A DNA stretch of 64,000 nt from Takakia lepidozioides (taxonomy: Eukaryota; Streptophyta; Takakiopsida; Takakiales; Takakiaceae): contig CM060732.1 of assembly GCA_030704615.1 (NCBI GenBank), positions 58,571,053 to 58,635,052 of the forward strand, read 5' to 3'. Numbering within the stretch: the stretch's first letter is position 1; the number at the start of each line of letters is the position of its first letter. The notes beneath the pieces are model-generated. The model searched no databases. It was not told the DNA's origin and was given only the letters and a program-made list of their open reading frames with translations. The position numbers and the translations under genes are program-made. Positions 32,574-43,144 of this stretch are shown piece by piece.

Positions 32574-32927
32574 TGATAGAAAAACTAAAGGACACACTGT
32601 TCACACAAGAAACATGAAAACCAACACCATCACTCTTTAAAATAGTAGTCGAGCCAGGGGCACCCCAAGCTATGGGGACTCCACCCCACAACAACCTATC
32701 ATCCCTTCATAAGCGTACTCAGCTTCTAAAGCATGAAGGAGCTCGGTCGCGCAGGCTCAACTCGAGAAAGATGAGCTGCGCGACTGACGCTCTCGTGAAG
32801 ATAAGATGGTTCAGGTGTCAAGCTCAAACTTGACACCTGACTTAACACTTGAACTAAATCCAAGTGTTAAATACAAATAACTAGTTTTATTCTAGTTAGT
32901 TTCACACAGTGTTTATTTATCTTGACA
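32574..32927 (-). repeat. Element C terminal repeat A1
   Basis: It matches A2 (21937-22288). On the minus strand the element begins here with TGTCAAGATAAATAAACAC. It lacks the B segment that follows A2 at the other end; after ...CTATCA the sequence continues CTCGAGAGAGATGC. The plus-strand end TTGACA is followed by CCTT, the target duplication. Confidence 0.9.
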
Positions 32928-33859
32928 CCTTGCTCAAGGTGATGCCAAAAGCGGCATCATGAGCGGTCGCAAGCAATGTTGTTGCAGTAAGGCGATTCGA
33001 TCCTCGGGGAGGATCGTTCCTTGGCCTTGAAGTAGGCCAAGAAGAGTGCACTGGGAGGAGCTTGAGAGGCTCCACCCTTGGCCGGGACTTGGAGGAAGTC
33101 GGCCGAACTAGCTAGTGGAGAGTAGAGTCAAGTATGGGGTTTGGTTCTTTGCCATGGGACGCCATGGTACGGAAACAAACTCCTTGATGTGGGACGCCAC
33201 AACTTGGATGTTCGTTTCCTCAAAATGGACAAGCCGATGAGGACATCGACTCCCTGTTGGTAGGGGTGTGTGTCGCGGCCCTTTGTCTTGAGGGCAGGGG
33301 GTCGGGACACAAGAGGGGCTGCCCCTGTGGTGGGGGTAGTGGCAGCGATAGGTATGGGGGGCTGAAGCACCCTTGAGTGCCCAAGGCACTCAAGGAGGCG
33401 GAGGCGCTCACTAGGTGGAGCCCCGCACACCGGGTTGCGGTGGGGGTGGCTCCACAAGGGGTGGTGGTAGCTTAGCGGGACTTAGTGGGGGTGGCATAGG
33501 ACTCACCCTGGGGCGGAGACCTCGTGGTGGGAGTCGTGGGGAGTCTTGGGACTCATCACGGTCCATAGGGGCCGTGGTGGGTGGGCCAAGACTCACCGCG
33601 ACTCATCACCTGGAGTCGAGGGTGTTCGTGGTGGTTCGTCATAAAATGGCATGGTTGTTTGTGAAACCCCGCGGACAGCTACAGAAGTATATATAGGGAG
33701 TAGTAACCCTGAGAACGGTGCAAGCCCGTTGGTGACCAAAAAACTAGTGAGTAAGCGAGCGAGCCGGAAAGCGACCAAAGAGTGGGGAGCTGTTCCGGAC
33801 TGCCAACTACCAAAGGGAATTCCGTTGGTTCCAAATCGTTGGAGGGTTCTTTGGGAGAT
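32928..33859 (+). repeat. Element A 3' LTR, part 2
   Basis: It continues A's 3' LTR after the insertion of C. From 33270 it matches the 5' LTR (4033-4560) including the TATATATAGGGAG box at about 33690. It stops at GGGAGAT (33859). The remaining 135 bp of the LTR are found inverted at 40038-40172. Confidence 0.88.
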
Positions 33860-34984
33860 TATTTGGAAAAACAGGCTAAAATGTGTCGAGGAAGGTGCCT
33901 TCATTAGCAGCACCTCATTCTATCAATTGTGCTGCCGCTACTGTTTCCACTTGCAACAATTGACCATCTACTCCAGCTGATTTCTTTTAGCTATTGATCC
34001 CTCAGCCTGAACCTGAACATGAATCTGGACCTCTATCCCAGGTCCCTCAGCTATCCCTGCCTGTGTACAGATCATGAATACATCCCTCAGCCTTGCTGCT
34101 AGCAGCTGGGCGTGAAGTTCTTCCAGAAAACACCCCAACCTAGGACTTAACAATAGTTCCAAGTCTGAATTGCAACTGCTTCTCTCTGTAGTCGAACAAG
34201 CACTCACCTTTTTGTCTCCATTGTCCCCCTACTGACTGGGGTCGGAAAGTGTTCATCCCAAAGCTTCTCTTCATCTTGTTATCTGTTTTTGGGTACTTTC
34301 CTGTTGCCACATCAGCAGTAACTTGTCAAAGTCACTCCAAACCACCCCACATCCATCCAACGAGCTAACTTACAGCATTCAATATGTAAATTCAGGGCTG
34401 GGTCTGATGAGAGGGAAAAATAGGCTGAAATAGGTCGAAGAAGAAGGTGCCCTCACCACATTGTCCTCGACCTTCTGTCATGACCCATGGAGGATTACTC
34501 TGACCATGCACCCAAGAGGAACTCTTGTGTGTGCGAGGTGTGTGCTGCTTCCACAGGGAATTGTAGGCGATCTGGAGCTTGAAATCCGGCCCTCTTGGAT
34601 GAATCTGGACCCACACTGCTCCCTGCTCCTTCAGCTATCCATGCCTCTGCACAAATCATGCATACATCCTTGCCTTGATGCTAGCAGCTAACAATAACAC
34701 TCTAGAATTGTTCCAGCAAACACCCCAACCCTACTTATCACACTAGTTCCTATGTTGACTTGCGTCTGCTTCCAACAGGCATTCACCTTTTTGCCTGGAT
34801 TGTTCCAACTTCCACCATTGACTGGGGTTGGAACTGTATTCATTCCAAAGCTTCTCCACATCTCTATTATTTGTTTTTCGATATTTTCCTGTCGACCACA
34901 TTGGTAGTAACATGTCAAAATCATAGATCCACCAACGCGCTAACTTGTAGAATTCAACATGAAAATTTAGGGATGACTCCGATA
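33860..34984 (-). repeat. Repeated leader/first-exon modules of the PPR family
   Basis: Two units of about 550-575 bp start near 33877 and 34423, with a third from 34997. Each carries GGTGCCTTCATTAGCAG or GGTGCCCTCACC, a CTAGCAGC..GAAC stretch and the minus-strand peptide WVQIHPRGPDFKLQI. They are duplicates of the 5' part of the PPR gene without its repeats. Confidence 0.7.
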
Positions 34985-35960
34985 GCAGGGGAAAATAGGG
35001 TGAAATATGTTGAAGAAGGTACCTTCATTAGCAGTGGGCCTTGTTCTATCAATTGTGTTGCTGCCATTGTTGTTTCCAGTTGACCATCTACCCACTTGTA
35101 GCCGTTGTGCTATTGAAGAAGGTGCCCCCCCTTCCCCCATCATTTGATCATAGGTCTCCAAAGCCTCCATACCATGTCCCTGCTGTGCATACCCTGCAAG
35201 CATCGCGTTCCATGACACCACATTTGGTTCAGCCATAGTGTTGAAAACTTCCCTTTTCATCCTTAATGCACCCACATTTGGCATAGACGTCCACTAGAGG
35301 AGTGTTCAGGATGACATCTGGTACAATTCCAGCTTTGACAATGTCACCATGGACCTCTTTCCCCTTTTCCAGAGGTCCCAGGCTTGCACATGCATTGCAA
35401 ACATGCGGAAGCGTGATGTGGTTGGGCTTCACCCCTCTGCGCAACATTTGCTCATAGGTCGCCAAAGCATTCCTACCACACCCATGTTTGGTAAATCCTG
35501 CCAGCATTATATTCCACATGATCAAAGATCGCTGAGGCATTCTGTAGAAATCTTGGCGAGCATCCATGATGCTCCCACACTTAACATACATGTTGACAAG
35601 GGTGTTGAGTAGAAAAAAACATTTGGCATGAATCCACTTTGGATAATGTGAGTGTGCACCTGATTCCAGCTTCCAGACCTAGAGCCTTTGTCAGTCTGCC
35701 TGCCTCACAAAGCATCTTCACATGCCCCGCAGAAAAGGCATTGTGGACTCCCTCTCTTGATCCTCTTTCAGAAGCTGCGGTCATGGTTGAGGACGTGCCT
35801 GATTTTATCAACTGTGCCGCTGCAGCTATTGCCTTTAGTTGACCATGTACGCATTTAGGTTTCTTGTAGCTATTGATCCACATGGAATCACAGGTAATCT
35901 GGAGCTTGAAGTCCGGCCCTCTTGGATGAATCTGGACCCACACTCTATCCCTTCTCCTTC
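34985..35960 (-). pseudogene. PPR pseudogene, copy c
   Basis: Minus-strand readings 35943-35581, 35591-35229 and 35284-34967 give a PPR protein in order: WVQIHPRGPDFKLQI, REGVHNAFSAGHVKMLCEAGR, MYVKCGSIMDARQDF, LIMWNIMLAGFTKHGCGRNA, ACASLGPLEKGKEVHGDIVK, VDVYAKCGCIKDEKGSF and MLAGYAQQGHGMEALETYDQ. PPR proteins bind organelle RNA; the KCG and GKEVH motifs are of the plant PLS type. Frame changes and the missing DYW/E end show it is dead. Confidence 0.85.
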
Positions 35961-36369
35961 AGCTATCCATGCCTCTGCACAAATCATGCATTCATCTTTG
36001 CCCTTGCTGCTAGCAGCTGACAATGACAACCTAGGAAACACCCAATCACACTAGTTCCTATGCTGAATTGCGTCTGTTACTCTCTGTCATCTAATAGGCA
36101 TTCAATTTTTTGCCTCGGTTGTTCCACCATTCACTGGGGTCAACAAAGTATTCATTCCACACCTTCTCCTCATCTCTGTTATCTGTTTTGGATACTTTCC
36201 TGCCACATCGGCAGTTACTTGTCATAGTCATTCCAAACCACCACAGATCCACCCAACAAGCTAACTTACAGAATTCAATTTGCATCTCAGGGCCGAATAT
36301 GATGAGAGGGCAAAACGGGCTGAAATAGGTCGAAGAAGAAGGTGCCCTCACCACATTGTCCTTGACAAT

Positions 36370-36975
36370 TCAATATGTAAATTCAGGGCCGAGTCTGATG
36401 AGAGGGAAAAACAGGCTGAAATAGGTCGAAGAAGAAGGTGCCCTCACCACATTCTCTAAGGCCTTCATACCACGCCCCTGCTGTGCACACCCTGCAAGCA
36501 TCATGTTCCACGTGATGAAAGATCGTTGAGGCATTCTGTTGAACAGCTGGTGAGCATCCATGATGCTCTCGCACATAACATACATGTTGACAAGGGTGTT
36601 GAGTAGAAAAATATTTGGCGTGCACTTTGGATAATGTGAGTATGCACCTGCTTTCTAGCTTCACTTGGCCTTTCATCTTGATGCACTTATGCAAGAGACA
36701 GACATACGTATCTGAATCTGCTGAAATGCCTCCTTGGTTTAAAGTCAGTAGAGCCTCTTTCAGTCTGCCCTCTCTCGAGTGATAAGAAAGCTTGAAAGGA
36801 CACACACTCTCAACACAAGAAATAGGTTATCCATCAACGCCGAACAAAGCATCTTCACATGCCCATAAGTGCCAGAAGAGGCATTGTGGACTCCCTCTCT
36901 TGATCCTCTTCCAGAAGTTGTGGTCATGATTGAGGTGCCTGACTTTATCAACTGTGCCGCTTCAGCTGCTGCCTT
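36370..36975 (-). pseudogene. PPR pseudogene, copy b (short)
   Basis: The minus strand encodes TSGRGSREGVHNASSGTYGHVK, then after a small insert GRLKEALLTLNQGGISADSD, LLHKCIKMKG, and FITWNMMLAGCAQQGRGMKA. It then stops in leader-type sequence. It is collinear with copies a and c but lacks the central repeats. Confidence 0.8.
36775..36845 (-). repeat. LTR-end-like insert in PPR copy b
   Basis: About 70 bp interrupt the PPR reading between HVKMLC and GRLKEAL. On the minus strand the segment ends CTTATCACTCGAGAGAG and contains TTTCTTGTGT and GTGTGTGTCCTTT, matching the end of repeat A1 of element C plus the bases just inside it (around 32562-32620). Confidence 0.6.
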
Positions 36976-39480
36976 TGGCGATGCAACCATGCACCTCTTT
37001 GCATCTGGTAATTTGACAGGCATTCACTTTGGTACAATTCCAGCTCTGAAGATGTCGCCATGTGGACCTCTTTCCCCTTTCCAAAGCTGCCAGGGCAGTG
37101 TTCAGATTGACATTTGGTACAATTCCAGCTTTGATGATATCCCCATGCACCTCTTTGCCTTCTCCAGGCCCGCAGCTAGGCTTGCACAAGCATTGCAAAT
37201 GCACACAAACATGATGTGCTTCCATTGCTCATAGATCTCCAAAGCCTCCATTCCACATCCCTGCTGTGCATACCCTGCAAGCACATCATATCGCACTCCA
37301 CGACACCACATGTCGTTCAGCCATAGTGTCGAACACTCCCTTTGCATCCTAGATACACCCACATTTTGCAAACATGTTCAACAGGGTATTGTTCAGAATG
37401 TCATCTGGTACAATTCCAACTCTGAAGATGTCGCCATGCACATCTTTCCCCATTTCCGAAGCTGCCAGGGCAGTATTCAGATTGACATTTGGCACAATTC
37501 CAGTTTTGATGATATCCCCATGCACCTCCTGCCCTTCTCTAGGGCTGCCAGGCTTGCACGCACATTGCAAATGCACACAAACATGATGTGCTTCCCCCAT
37601 CCTTTGCTCATAGCTCTCCAAAGCCTCCATCCCACGTCCCTGCCATGCATACCTTGCAAGCATCGCACTCCATGACACCACATTTGCTCGTTCAGCCATA
37701 GTGTCGAACACTCCCTTTGCATTCTAGATGCACCCACATTTTGCAAACATGTTCACCAGGGTTTTGTTCAGAATGACATCTGGTACAATTCCAACTCTGA
37801 AGATGTCGCCATGGACCTCTTTCCCCTTTTCCAAAGCTGCTAGGGCAGTGTTCAGATTGACATTTGGCACAATTCCATTTTTGATGATATCCCCATGCAC
37901 CTCTTGCCCTTCTCCAGGCTGGCTGCCAGGCTTGCACAAGCATTGCAAATGCACACAAACATGATGTCCTTCCCCCGTCATTTGCTCATATCTCTCCAAA
38001 GCCTCCATCCCATGTCCTTGCTGTGCATACCCTCGCACTCCACGACACCACATCTCGGTCAGCCATAGTGTTGAACACTCCCTTTGCATCCTAGATCCTA
38101 GATCCCTTTGCACCCACATTTTGCAAAACATGTCTACCAGGGTATGGTTCAGAATGACATTTGGTACAATTCCAGCTCTAAAGATGCCGCCATGGACCTC
38201 TTTCCCCTTTTCCAGAGCTGCCAGGGCAGTGTTCATAATGACATTTGGTACAATTCCAGCTTTGATGATACCCCATGCACCGCTTTGCCCTTGTCCAGGG
38301 CTCAATGCACCCACATTTTGCATACATGTCCACCAGTATATGGTTCAGAATGACATTAGGTACAATTCCAGCTTTGATGATACCCCATGCACCTCTTTGC
38401 CCTCGTCCAGGCTCGATGCACCCACATTTTGCATACATGTCCACCAGGGTATGGTTCAGACTGACATTTGGTACAATTCCAGCTTTGAAGATGTCGCCAT
38501 GGACCTCTTTCCCTTTTTCCAGAGCTGCCAGGGTAGTGTTCAAAATGACATTTGGTACAATTCCAGCTTTGATGATATCCCCATGCACCTCTTTGCCCTT
38601 GTCCAGGGCTGCCAGGCTTGCACAAGCATTGCAAATGCACACAAAGTGGTCGGGCTTCACCCCCTCCCCCATCATTGGATCATAGGTCTCCAAAGCCTCC
38701 ATCCTAGGTCCCTGTTGTGCATACCCTACAAGCATCGCACTCCACAAACACCACATCTCGTTCAGCCATAGTGTCAAAAACTCCCTTTGCATCCTCAATG
38801 CATCCACATTTGGCATACATGTCCAGGTCAGGGCAGTGTTCAAAATGACATCCGGTGCAATTCCAGCTTTGACCGATGTCACCATGGACCTCGTTCCCCT
38901 TTTCCAGGCTTGCACACGCATTGCAAACACATACAAACGCGATGTGGTTGGGCTTCACCCCTTCGCGCATCATTTGCTCACAGGTCTCCAAAGCATTCGT
39001 ACCACGCCCATGCTTGGTAATCCTGCCAACATTATATTCCACGTGATCAAAGATCGTTGAAGCATTCTGTGTTGAACACTTAGTGATCGTCCATGATGCT
39101 CCCCTTAACATACACGTTGACAAGGTTGTTGAGTAGAAAATCGTTCAACGTGAATCCACTTTGGACAATGTGAGTATGCACCTGCTTTCCAACTTCTAGG
39201 CCTTTCATCTTGATGCACTTATGCAAGAGACACACATACATATCTACATCTGCTGAAATGCCTCTTTGGTTTAAAATCTGTAGAGCCTCTTTCAGTCTGC
39301 CTACCTCATAAAGCATCTTCACATGCCCATAAGTGCCAGAAGAGGCATTGTGGACTCCCTCTCTTGATCCTCTTCCAGAAGCTGTGGTCATGGTTGAGAT
39401 GCCTGATTTTATCAACTGTGTTGCTACAGCTGCCGCTTCCAGCTAACCATCTACCCATGGAGGTTTCTTGTAGTTATCCT
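36976..39480 (-). pseudogene. PPR pseudogene, copy a, with expanded GKEVHGDI repeats
   Basis: From 39415 downwards: IKSGISTMTTASGRGSREGV, GRLKEALQILNQRGISADVD, VGKQVHTHIVQSGFTLNDF, CASLEKGNEVHGDI, MYAKCGCIEDAKGVF. There follow at least eight partial PPR units dominated by the block LEKGKEVHGDI(I/F)KAGIVPNV and HTLVDMYAKCGCIE, down to about 36980. Many units are truncated in the same place and lie in different frames. It is a product of repeated unequal crossing-over inside the gene, and non-functional. Confidence 0.85.
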
Positions 39481-40037
39481 TCCACAGGGATCCATAGGTA
39501 ATCTGGAGCTTGAAAATTCGACCCTCTTGGATGAATATGGACACACACTCTATCCTGCTCCTTCAGCTATCACTGCCTCTGCACAAATCATGCATACATC
39601 CTTGCCTTGCTGCCAATGCGATCATCGCACTCCACGACACCACATCTCGTTGAGCCACAGTCGAATTCTACCTTTGCATCTTCAATGCTCCCGCATTCGG
39701 CATACATGTCCACCAGGGCGGTGTTCAGAACGACAAACCCTACAATTCCAGCTTCATGATGTCACCATGGATGGACCTTCCATGTCACTTCCAAGTGGAG
39801 GCAGTACATATTAAAATATCTATTCCCCCAAGGCCACATATTCTTTATCTGTTTTTGTGAAACACACGTCAGCAAATGTGCCCCCCGAATCACGGGTGCA
39901 ATCAATGCGCAGTGGTTATGGAGTCATTGAGTTGACTACATATTCACTTTAATGAATAAATATCTTTATTCCATTTCCACAAGGTAACCGGGTAGAGAAC
40001 CTGTTGCGGCTTATGGTTTGGAATACTAGATTCATAT
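39481..40037. other. PPR-flanking sequence without a gene
   Basis: Holds short PPR-derived pieces (39640-39780) and A/T-rich sequence at 39830-40030 that would be the original flank of A's 3' LTR. No ORF or RNA gene seen. Confidence 0.5.
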
Positions 40038-40172
40038 TGTCGCGCACCTCATTTCGGTAAGCTCTCCCCTCAAGTCAATGTTACTCGCTTGATGCGCGCG
40101 CCTAACTTCCAACTTGGCCGCCGGGCCAACTTGGAGCTCCGGCTGCTCACCGGGGCATAACGGTCCCCCTTT
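40038..40172 (-). repeat. Element A 3' LTR, part 3 (U5), inverted
   Basis: The reverse complement matches 4555-4693 almost base for base and ends in GCGCGACA at 40038. It is the missing end of the LTR that stops at 33859. Confidence 0.9.
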
Positions 40173-40173
40173 G

Positions 40174-41035
40174 GGTTGGGGTGTATGAACAAATCTAGGC
40201 TGTCATCATCAGCTGCTAGCAGCAAAACAATGATATATGCATGATTTGTGCAGAGGCATAGATAGTTGAAGGAGCAGGGATAGAGTGTGGGTGCAGATTC
40301 ACCCAAGAGGGCCGGGCTTCAAGCTCCAGATTGACTCTATAGCTACAACAAACCTGCATGGGTAGATGGTCATCTGGCAGCAGCGGCATAATTTATAAAA
40401 TCAGACACTGCTAATGAAGGCATCTTATTCAACACATTTCACCTTGTTTTTCCCTCTAATCGGAATCGGCCCTAAATTTCCATGTTGAATTCTGCAAGTT
40501 AGCTGGTCGAGTGAATCTAGTTTGGAGTGACTTTGACATGATACTGCCAATGTGACAACAGGAAAGTATCAAAAAACAAGTAACAGAGATGAGGAGAAGT
40601 TGTGGAATGAATACTATTCTGCCTCAGTCAATGATGGGACAACCAAGACAAAAAGGTGAATGCCTGTTACATTTCATAGACTAGCAGACGCATTCAGCAT
40701 AGGAACTAGTGTGAGAAGCTGAGTTGGATGTTTCCTAGAATAAATCTAGGCTATCATTGTCAGCTACTAGCAGCGAGGCAAGGATGAATGCATGATTTGT
40801 GCAGAGGCATATGTAGCTGAAGGAGCAAAGAGAGTGTGGGTCCAGATTCATCCAAGAGGGCCAGATTTCAAGCACAAGATTACCTATGATTCCCTGTGGA
40901 TCAATAGCTACAAGAAACCTGCATGGGTAGATGGTCTATTCCGTGGGACTCAATCTGTCACTGAGTCTTGCATTATGAGGATCACAATTGCTTGGCAGCT
41001 TACCTGCATGAGGCCTTGACCCTTAGGCAATCCCC
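40174..41035 (+). pseudogene. PPR-family first-exon modules, plus strand
   Basis: Two copies (about 40190-40430 and 40740-40950) of the same leader/first-exon unit seen at 33860-36300, but on the plus strand. The second gives MICAEAYVAEGAKRVWVQIH, then GPDFKHKITYDSLWINSYKK. No PPR repeats follow. Orientation agrees with the inversion of the block to the left. Confidence 0.7.
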
Positions 41036-41181
41036 AGAGCAGTAGTAGCTTTGGGCTACTTTTTTACTTTGGTTTTTTCATTTTGTATCATAAGCTCTTT
41101 GAACTTTCCGCAGATGTAATAAAGTACCATTTGTTTCATTTCATTTCATTTCATTTCATTTTCATTTTGTTTTGTTTCATG
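41036..41181 (+). repeat. Retroposon-like 3' end with (CATTT)n tail
   Basis: GCAGATGTAATAAAGTACCATTTG is followed by about six CATTT units (41130-41168). The same 3' end, GCGGATGTTATAAAGCACCATTT with CATTT repeats, occurs at 57077-57116. A (CATTT)n tail after a conserved end is typical of SINE/LINE-type retroposons. Confidence 0.55.
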
Positions 41182-41810
41182 GCATGTCTTTCATTGTTTT
41201 CGCATTTCTAATGACATGATTAGTTCTCTTGTATGGCATTACATGCGTATGTACTAGTCAGCTCATTAAAAACACCAAAACTTTAAAGCATGAACCACTA
41301 TGAGTGATTGTTCAAGTAATTTCGAGCACTTCATTTAAAGTAGTAAAGCAGTGGTTGCGTCGACTTCCGCAGTCGCAGTTGGCACTGGGCATGTAGCACT
41401 GCAAGTTATGTGGTCAACTACCACGTGGCGCGCCCTGGGCCCGTGGTAGCAGTGCTGTTCGTCGTGGTGCCGCCACGTCATCGTCCACATCGTCGTCCAC
41501 ATCGTCGTCCACGTCCGCGTCCATGTGTCACCGCGCTCCGGTGAGTTAGTCCACTCATCCGGAGGGTAAAGTCAAAGTCAACCCAAAAGGTCAGACACAC
41601 GGGCGGCCCGCCTGGTTACGCCACGTGGTTTTTCAGCATTAATCACAATAATCGCTGAGCAGTTGTTCGCGCGTCTACGTCCTTTACCACTCCAATCATT
41701 GGATGTCCGTCCCAACTTCCACGTCTGTTGTAACTAGTCGTTTGTAACTTCCAGTCGATCCCGGTTTTTTTACTTTTACGACTCAAAATGAGTCGTTACC
41801 CCAGTGGTAA
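41182..41810 (+). repeat. Dispersed repeat R1, copy b
   Basis: Partner of 1-634. Its right end abuts the methyltransferase reading of element D with no intervening sequence, so it either replaced or truncated the 5' part of D. Confidence 0.85.
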
Positions 41811-42910
41811 ATGACACGAATACTTCTAGTGGTGCCCATTACCTGGCAACCACCTGACTCAGGGATTTGTTTGCTAGACTTGTTTGGAGGCATGAGCACT
41901 GGGCTTGCAGGAGTGTTGCAAGCAGGGATTAAAGTACGCAAGTACTTGTATGTGGAGAAGGATGAGATAGCTCGGCGTATTTCTATGCGCCACATCGCTT
42001 TGCTCACACACCGGTATCCTGAGTTGTTGCCTCTCTCAGCAGTTCAAGGGTATCAAAAGGCCTTGCCAACAGACATTACCTTGCTGGGGGCGGATGATTT
42101 GGAGCGGCATGGTTCCATTGACTTGGTGATAGCCGGATGGCCTTGTCAAGGACACTCTCCCACAGGTCATGGGAATGGCTTGCATGATGCACGATCACAT
42201 TTGTTTTTGCAGCCTCTAGGCTATATCTTAGAGAATGTTCCTCTTATGGGGAATTCTCGGGCCAGGGTTATGGCCAGTGTGCATCAGATGTGGTCTTGGA
42301 TTGGTTCGACAGTGCTATTGGATGCAGCAGCGGTGGGATCATGCGCGCATCGACCTCGATTGTGGTGGACCAATCTTGTACCACCAGAGCTCTCAAGAGA
42401 GCATATGATTCCATTCAACGGCCACCCAATCTCACGGTTGAGGGCATTTTGGACCAAGGGAGGCCACCACAGAGGGTGCGACATGATGACCGTCCACCTC
42501 TAGCAGTGGTCAATCGAGTGGGGCAGCTACGTGCGGCCTTGCCTACACTCATGAGCTTCCCCTCGTCTCATTCTTTCCAAGACAATGGTCCTGGGTTGAT
42601 TTGGGACAGTGTGATACAACAATTGGTGGAGCCCAATACGGATGAGCGAGAGCGGGCAATGGGTTTTACCACGGGCACTACAGATGTGCCAGCTCTGTCA
42701 GAGGTATCACGTCACCAAATGTTGGGTCAAGCAATGGATCTAAATTGTTTGACATGGATAATTGGCTTGTGCATGGCTGAGCAATGGAGATTGCAAGCAT
42801 TGATGGCTACTTCTGCACTCCCATTGAATAGTGCATCCTCCCTGCCAACCGGGACGGTTGAGGCAGTGAGTGGGGGCGAGCACAGGATTGTGGGTTGCAA
42901 ACACCCATGA
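41811..42910 (+). pseudogene. Element D DNMT3-like cytosine-5 methyltransferase
   Basis: Motif I, the SAM-binding loop, is present (CLLDLFGGMSTGLAGVLQAG), as are YLYVEKDEIARR (motif II), IDLVIAGWPCQGHSPTGHG (motif IV, catalytic Cys), YILENVPLMGNS (VI) and AHRPRLWWTNL (VIII). About 20 residues between IV and VI (present in C) are deleted, and a frame change near 42385 leads into the C-terminal part (DERERAMGFTTGT, HQMLGQAMDLNCLTWIIGL; motifs IX-X). The order I-IV-VI-VIII-IX-X is that of DNMT3. It lies directly upstream of RT in the same polyprotein, so it is part of the element and not a flanking gene. Confidence 0.9.
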
Positions 42911-43144
42911 CAAATGTGGGATGAGATACGCAAAGAGAGAATCATTCGATCTCTCAAGCAACAGTATGAGGAGTGGGGAGAGCCATGGACAGAGGATTAG
43001 TTGGAGGCCAAGGTGGCCAAGGTTTTTGAAGAGGTTGAGAATGTTTCTTGCTCAGAGGATGTTCTCAAGGTGGCTATGGCGGAGCAAGTGGAGGTTACGC
43101 CACAGTCAGATTGGGCGGACAAGGCCCAAGAGATTGCTATCTAG

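Larger units (their letters stand above)
21850..32927 (-). mobile_element. Element C: DNMT3- and PHD-bearing Ty3/gypsy retrotransposon with split terminal repeats
   Basis: The minus strand encodes gag, protease, a cytosine-5 methyltransferase, RT, RNase H, integrase and a PHD finger in one colinear polyprotein. From 29218 to 26840 and from 26822 to about 22780 the reading stays in one frame each, interrupted only by point nonsense codons. A deletion of about 75 codons at the methyltransferase N-terminus causes the single frame change between them. The termini are TGTC...GACA, flanked by CCTT. Terminal repeats are arranged A1 (32574-32927), ORFs, B1 (22291-22377), A2 (21937-22288), B2 (21850-21936). 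About 3.3 kb between A1 and gag holds unrelated ORFs and repeat R2, so the leader may contain further insertions. Confidence 0.88.
33860..40173 (-). other. Inverted 6.3-kb segment carrying PPR pseudogenes
   Basis: The left edge lies inside A's LTR directly after GGGAGAT. The right edge is the reverse complement of the LTR sequence that should follow. Reversing the block restores a complete LTR end (…GCGCGACA) and brings the PPR sequences into the same orientation as the PPR modules at 40174-41035. The block itself is PPR pseudogenes and their repeated leader units. Confidence 0.85.

Noticed and set aside
21850-32927. Element C as a DIRS element
   Set aside because: Its repeat layout is PAT-like, but the encoded recombinase has HHCC and DDE motifs and there is no tyrosine recombinase; the insertion also has a short target duplication.
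41811-42910. Methyltransferase as a bacterial restriction-modification gene or contamination
   Set aside because: It is fused to gypsy RT and integrase, is DNMT3-like in motif order, has no restriction endonuclease partner, and recurs in a second plant element in the window.
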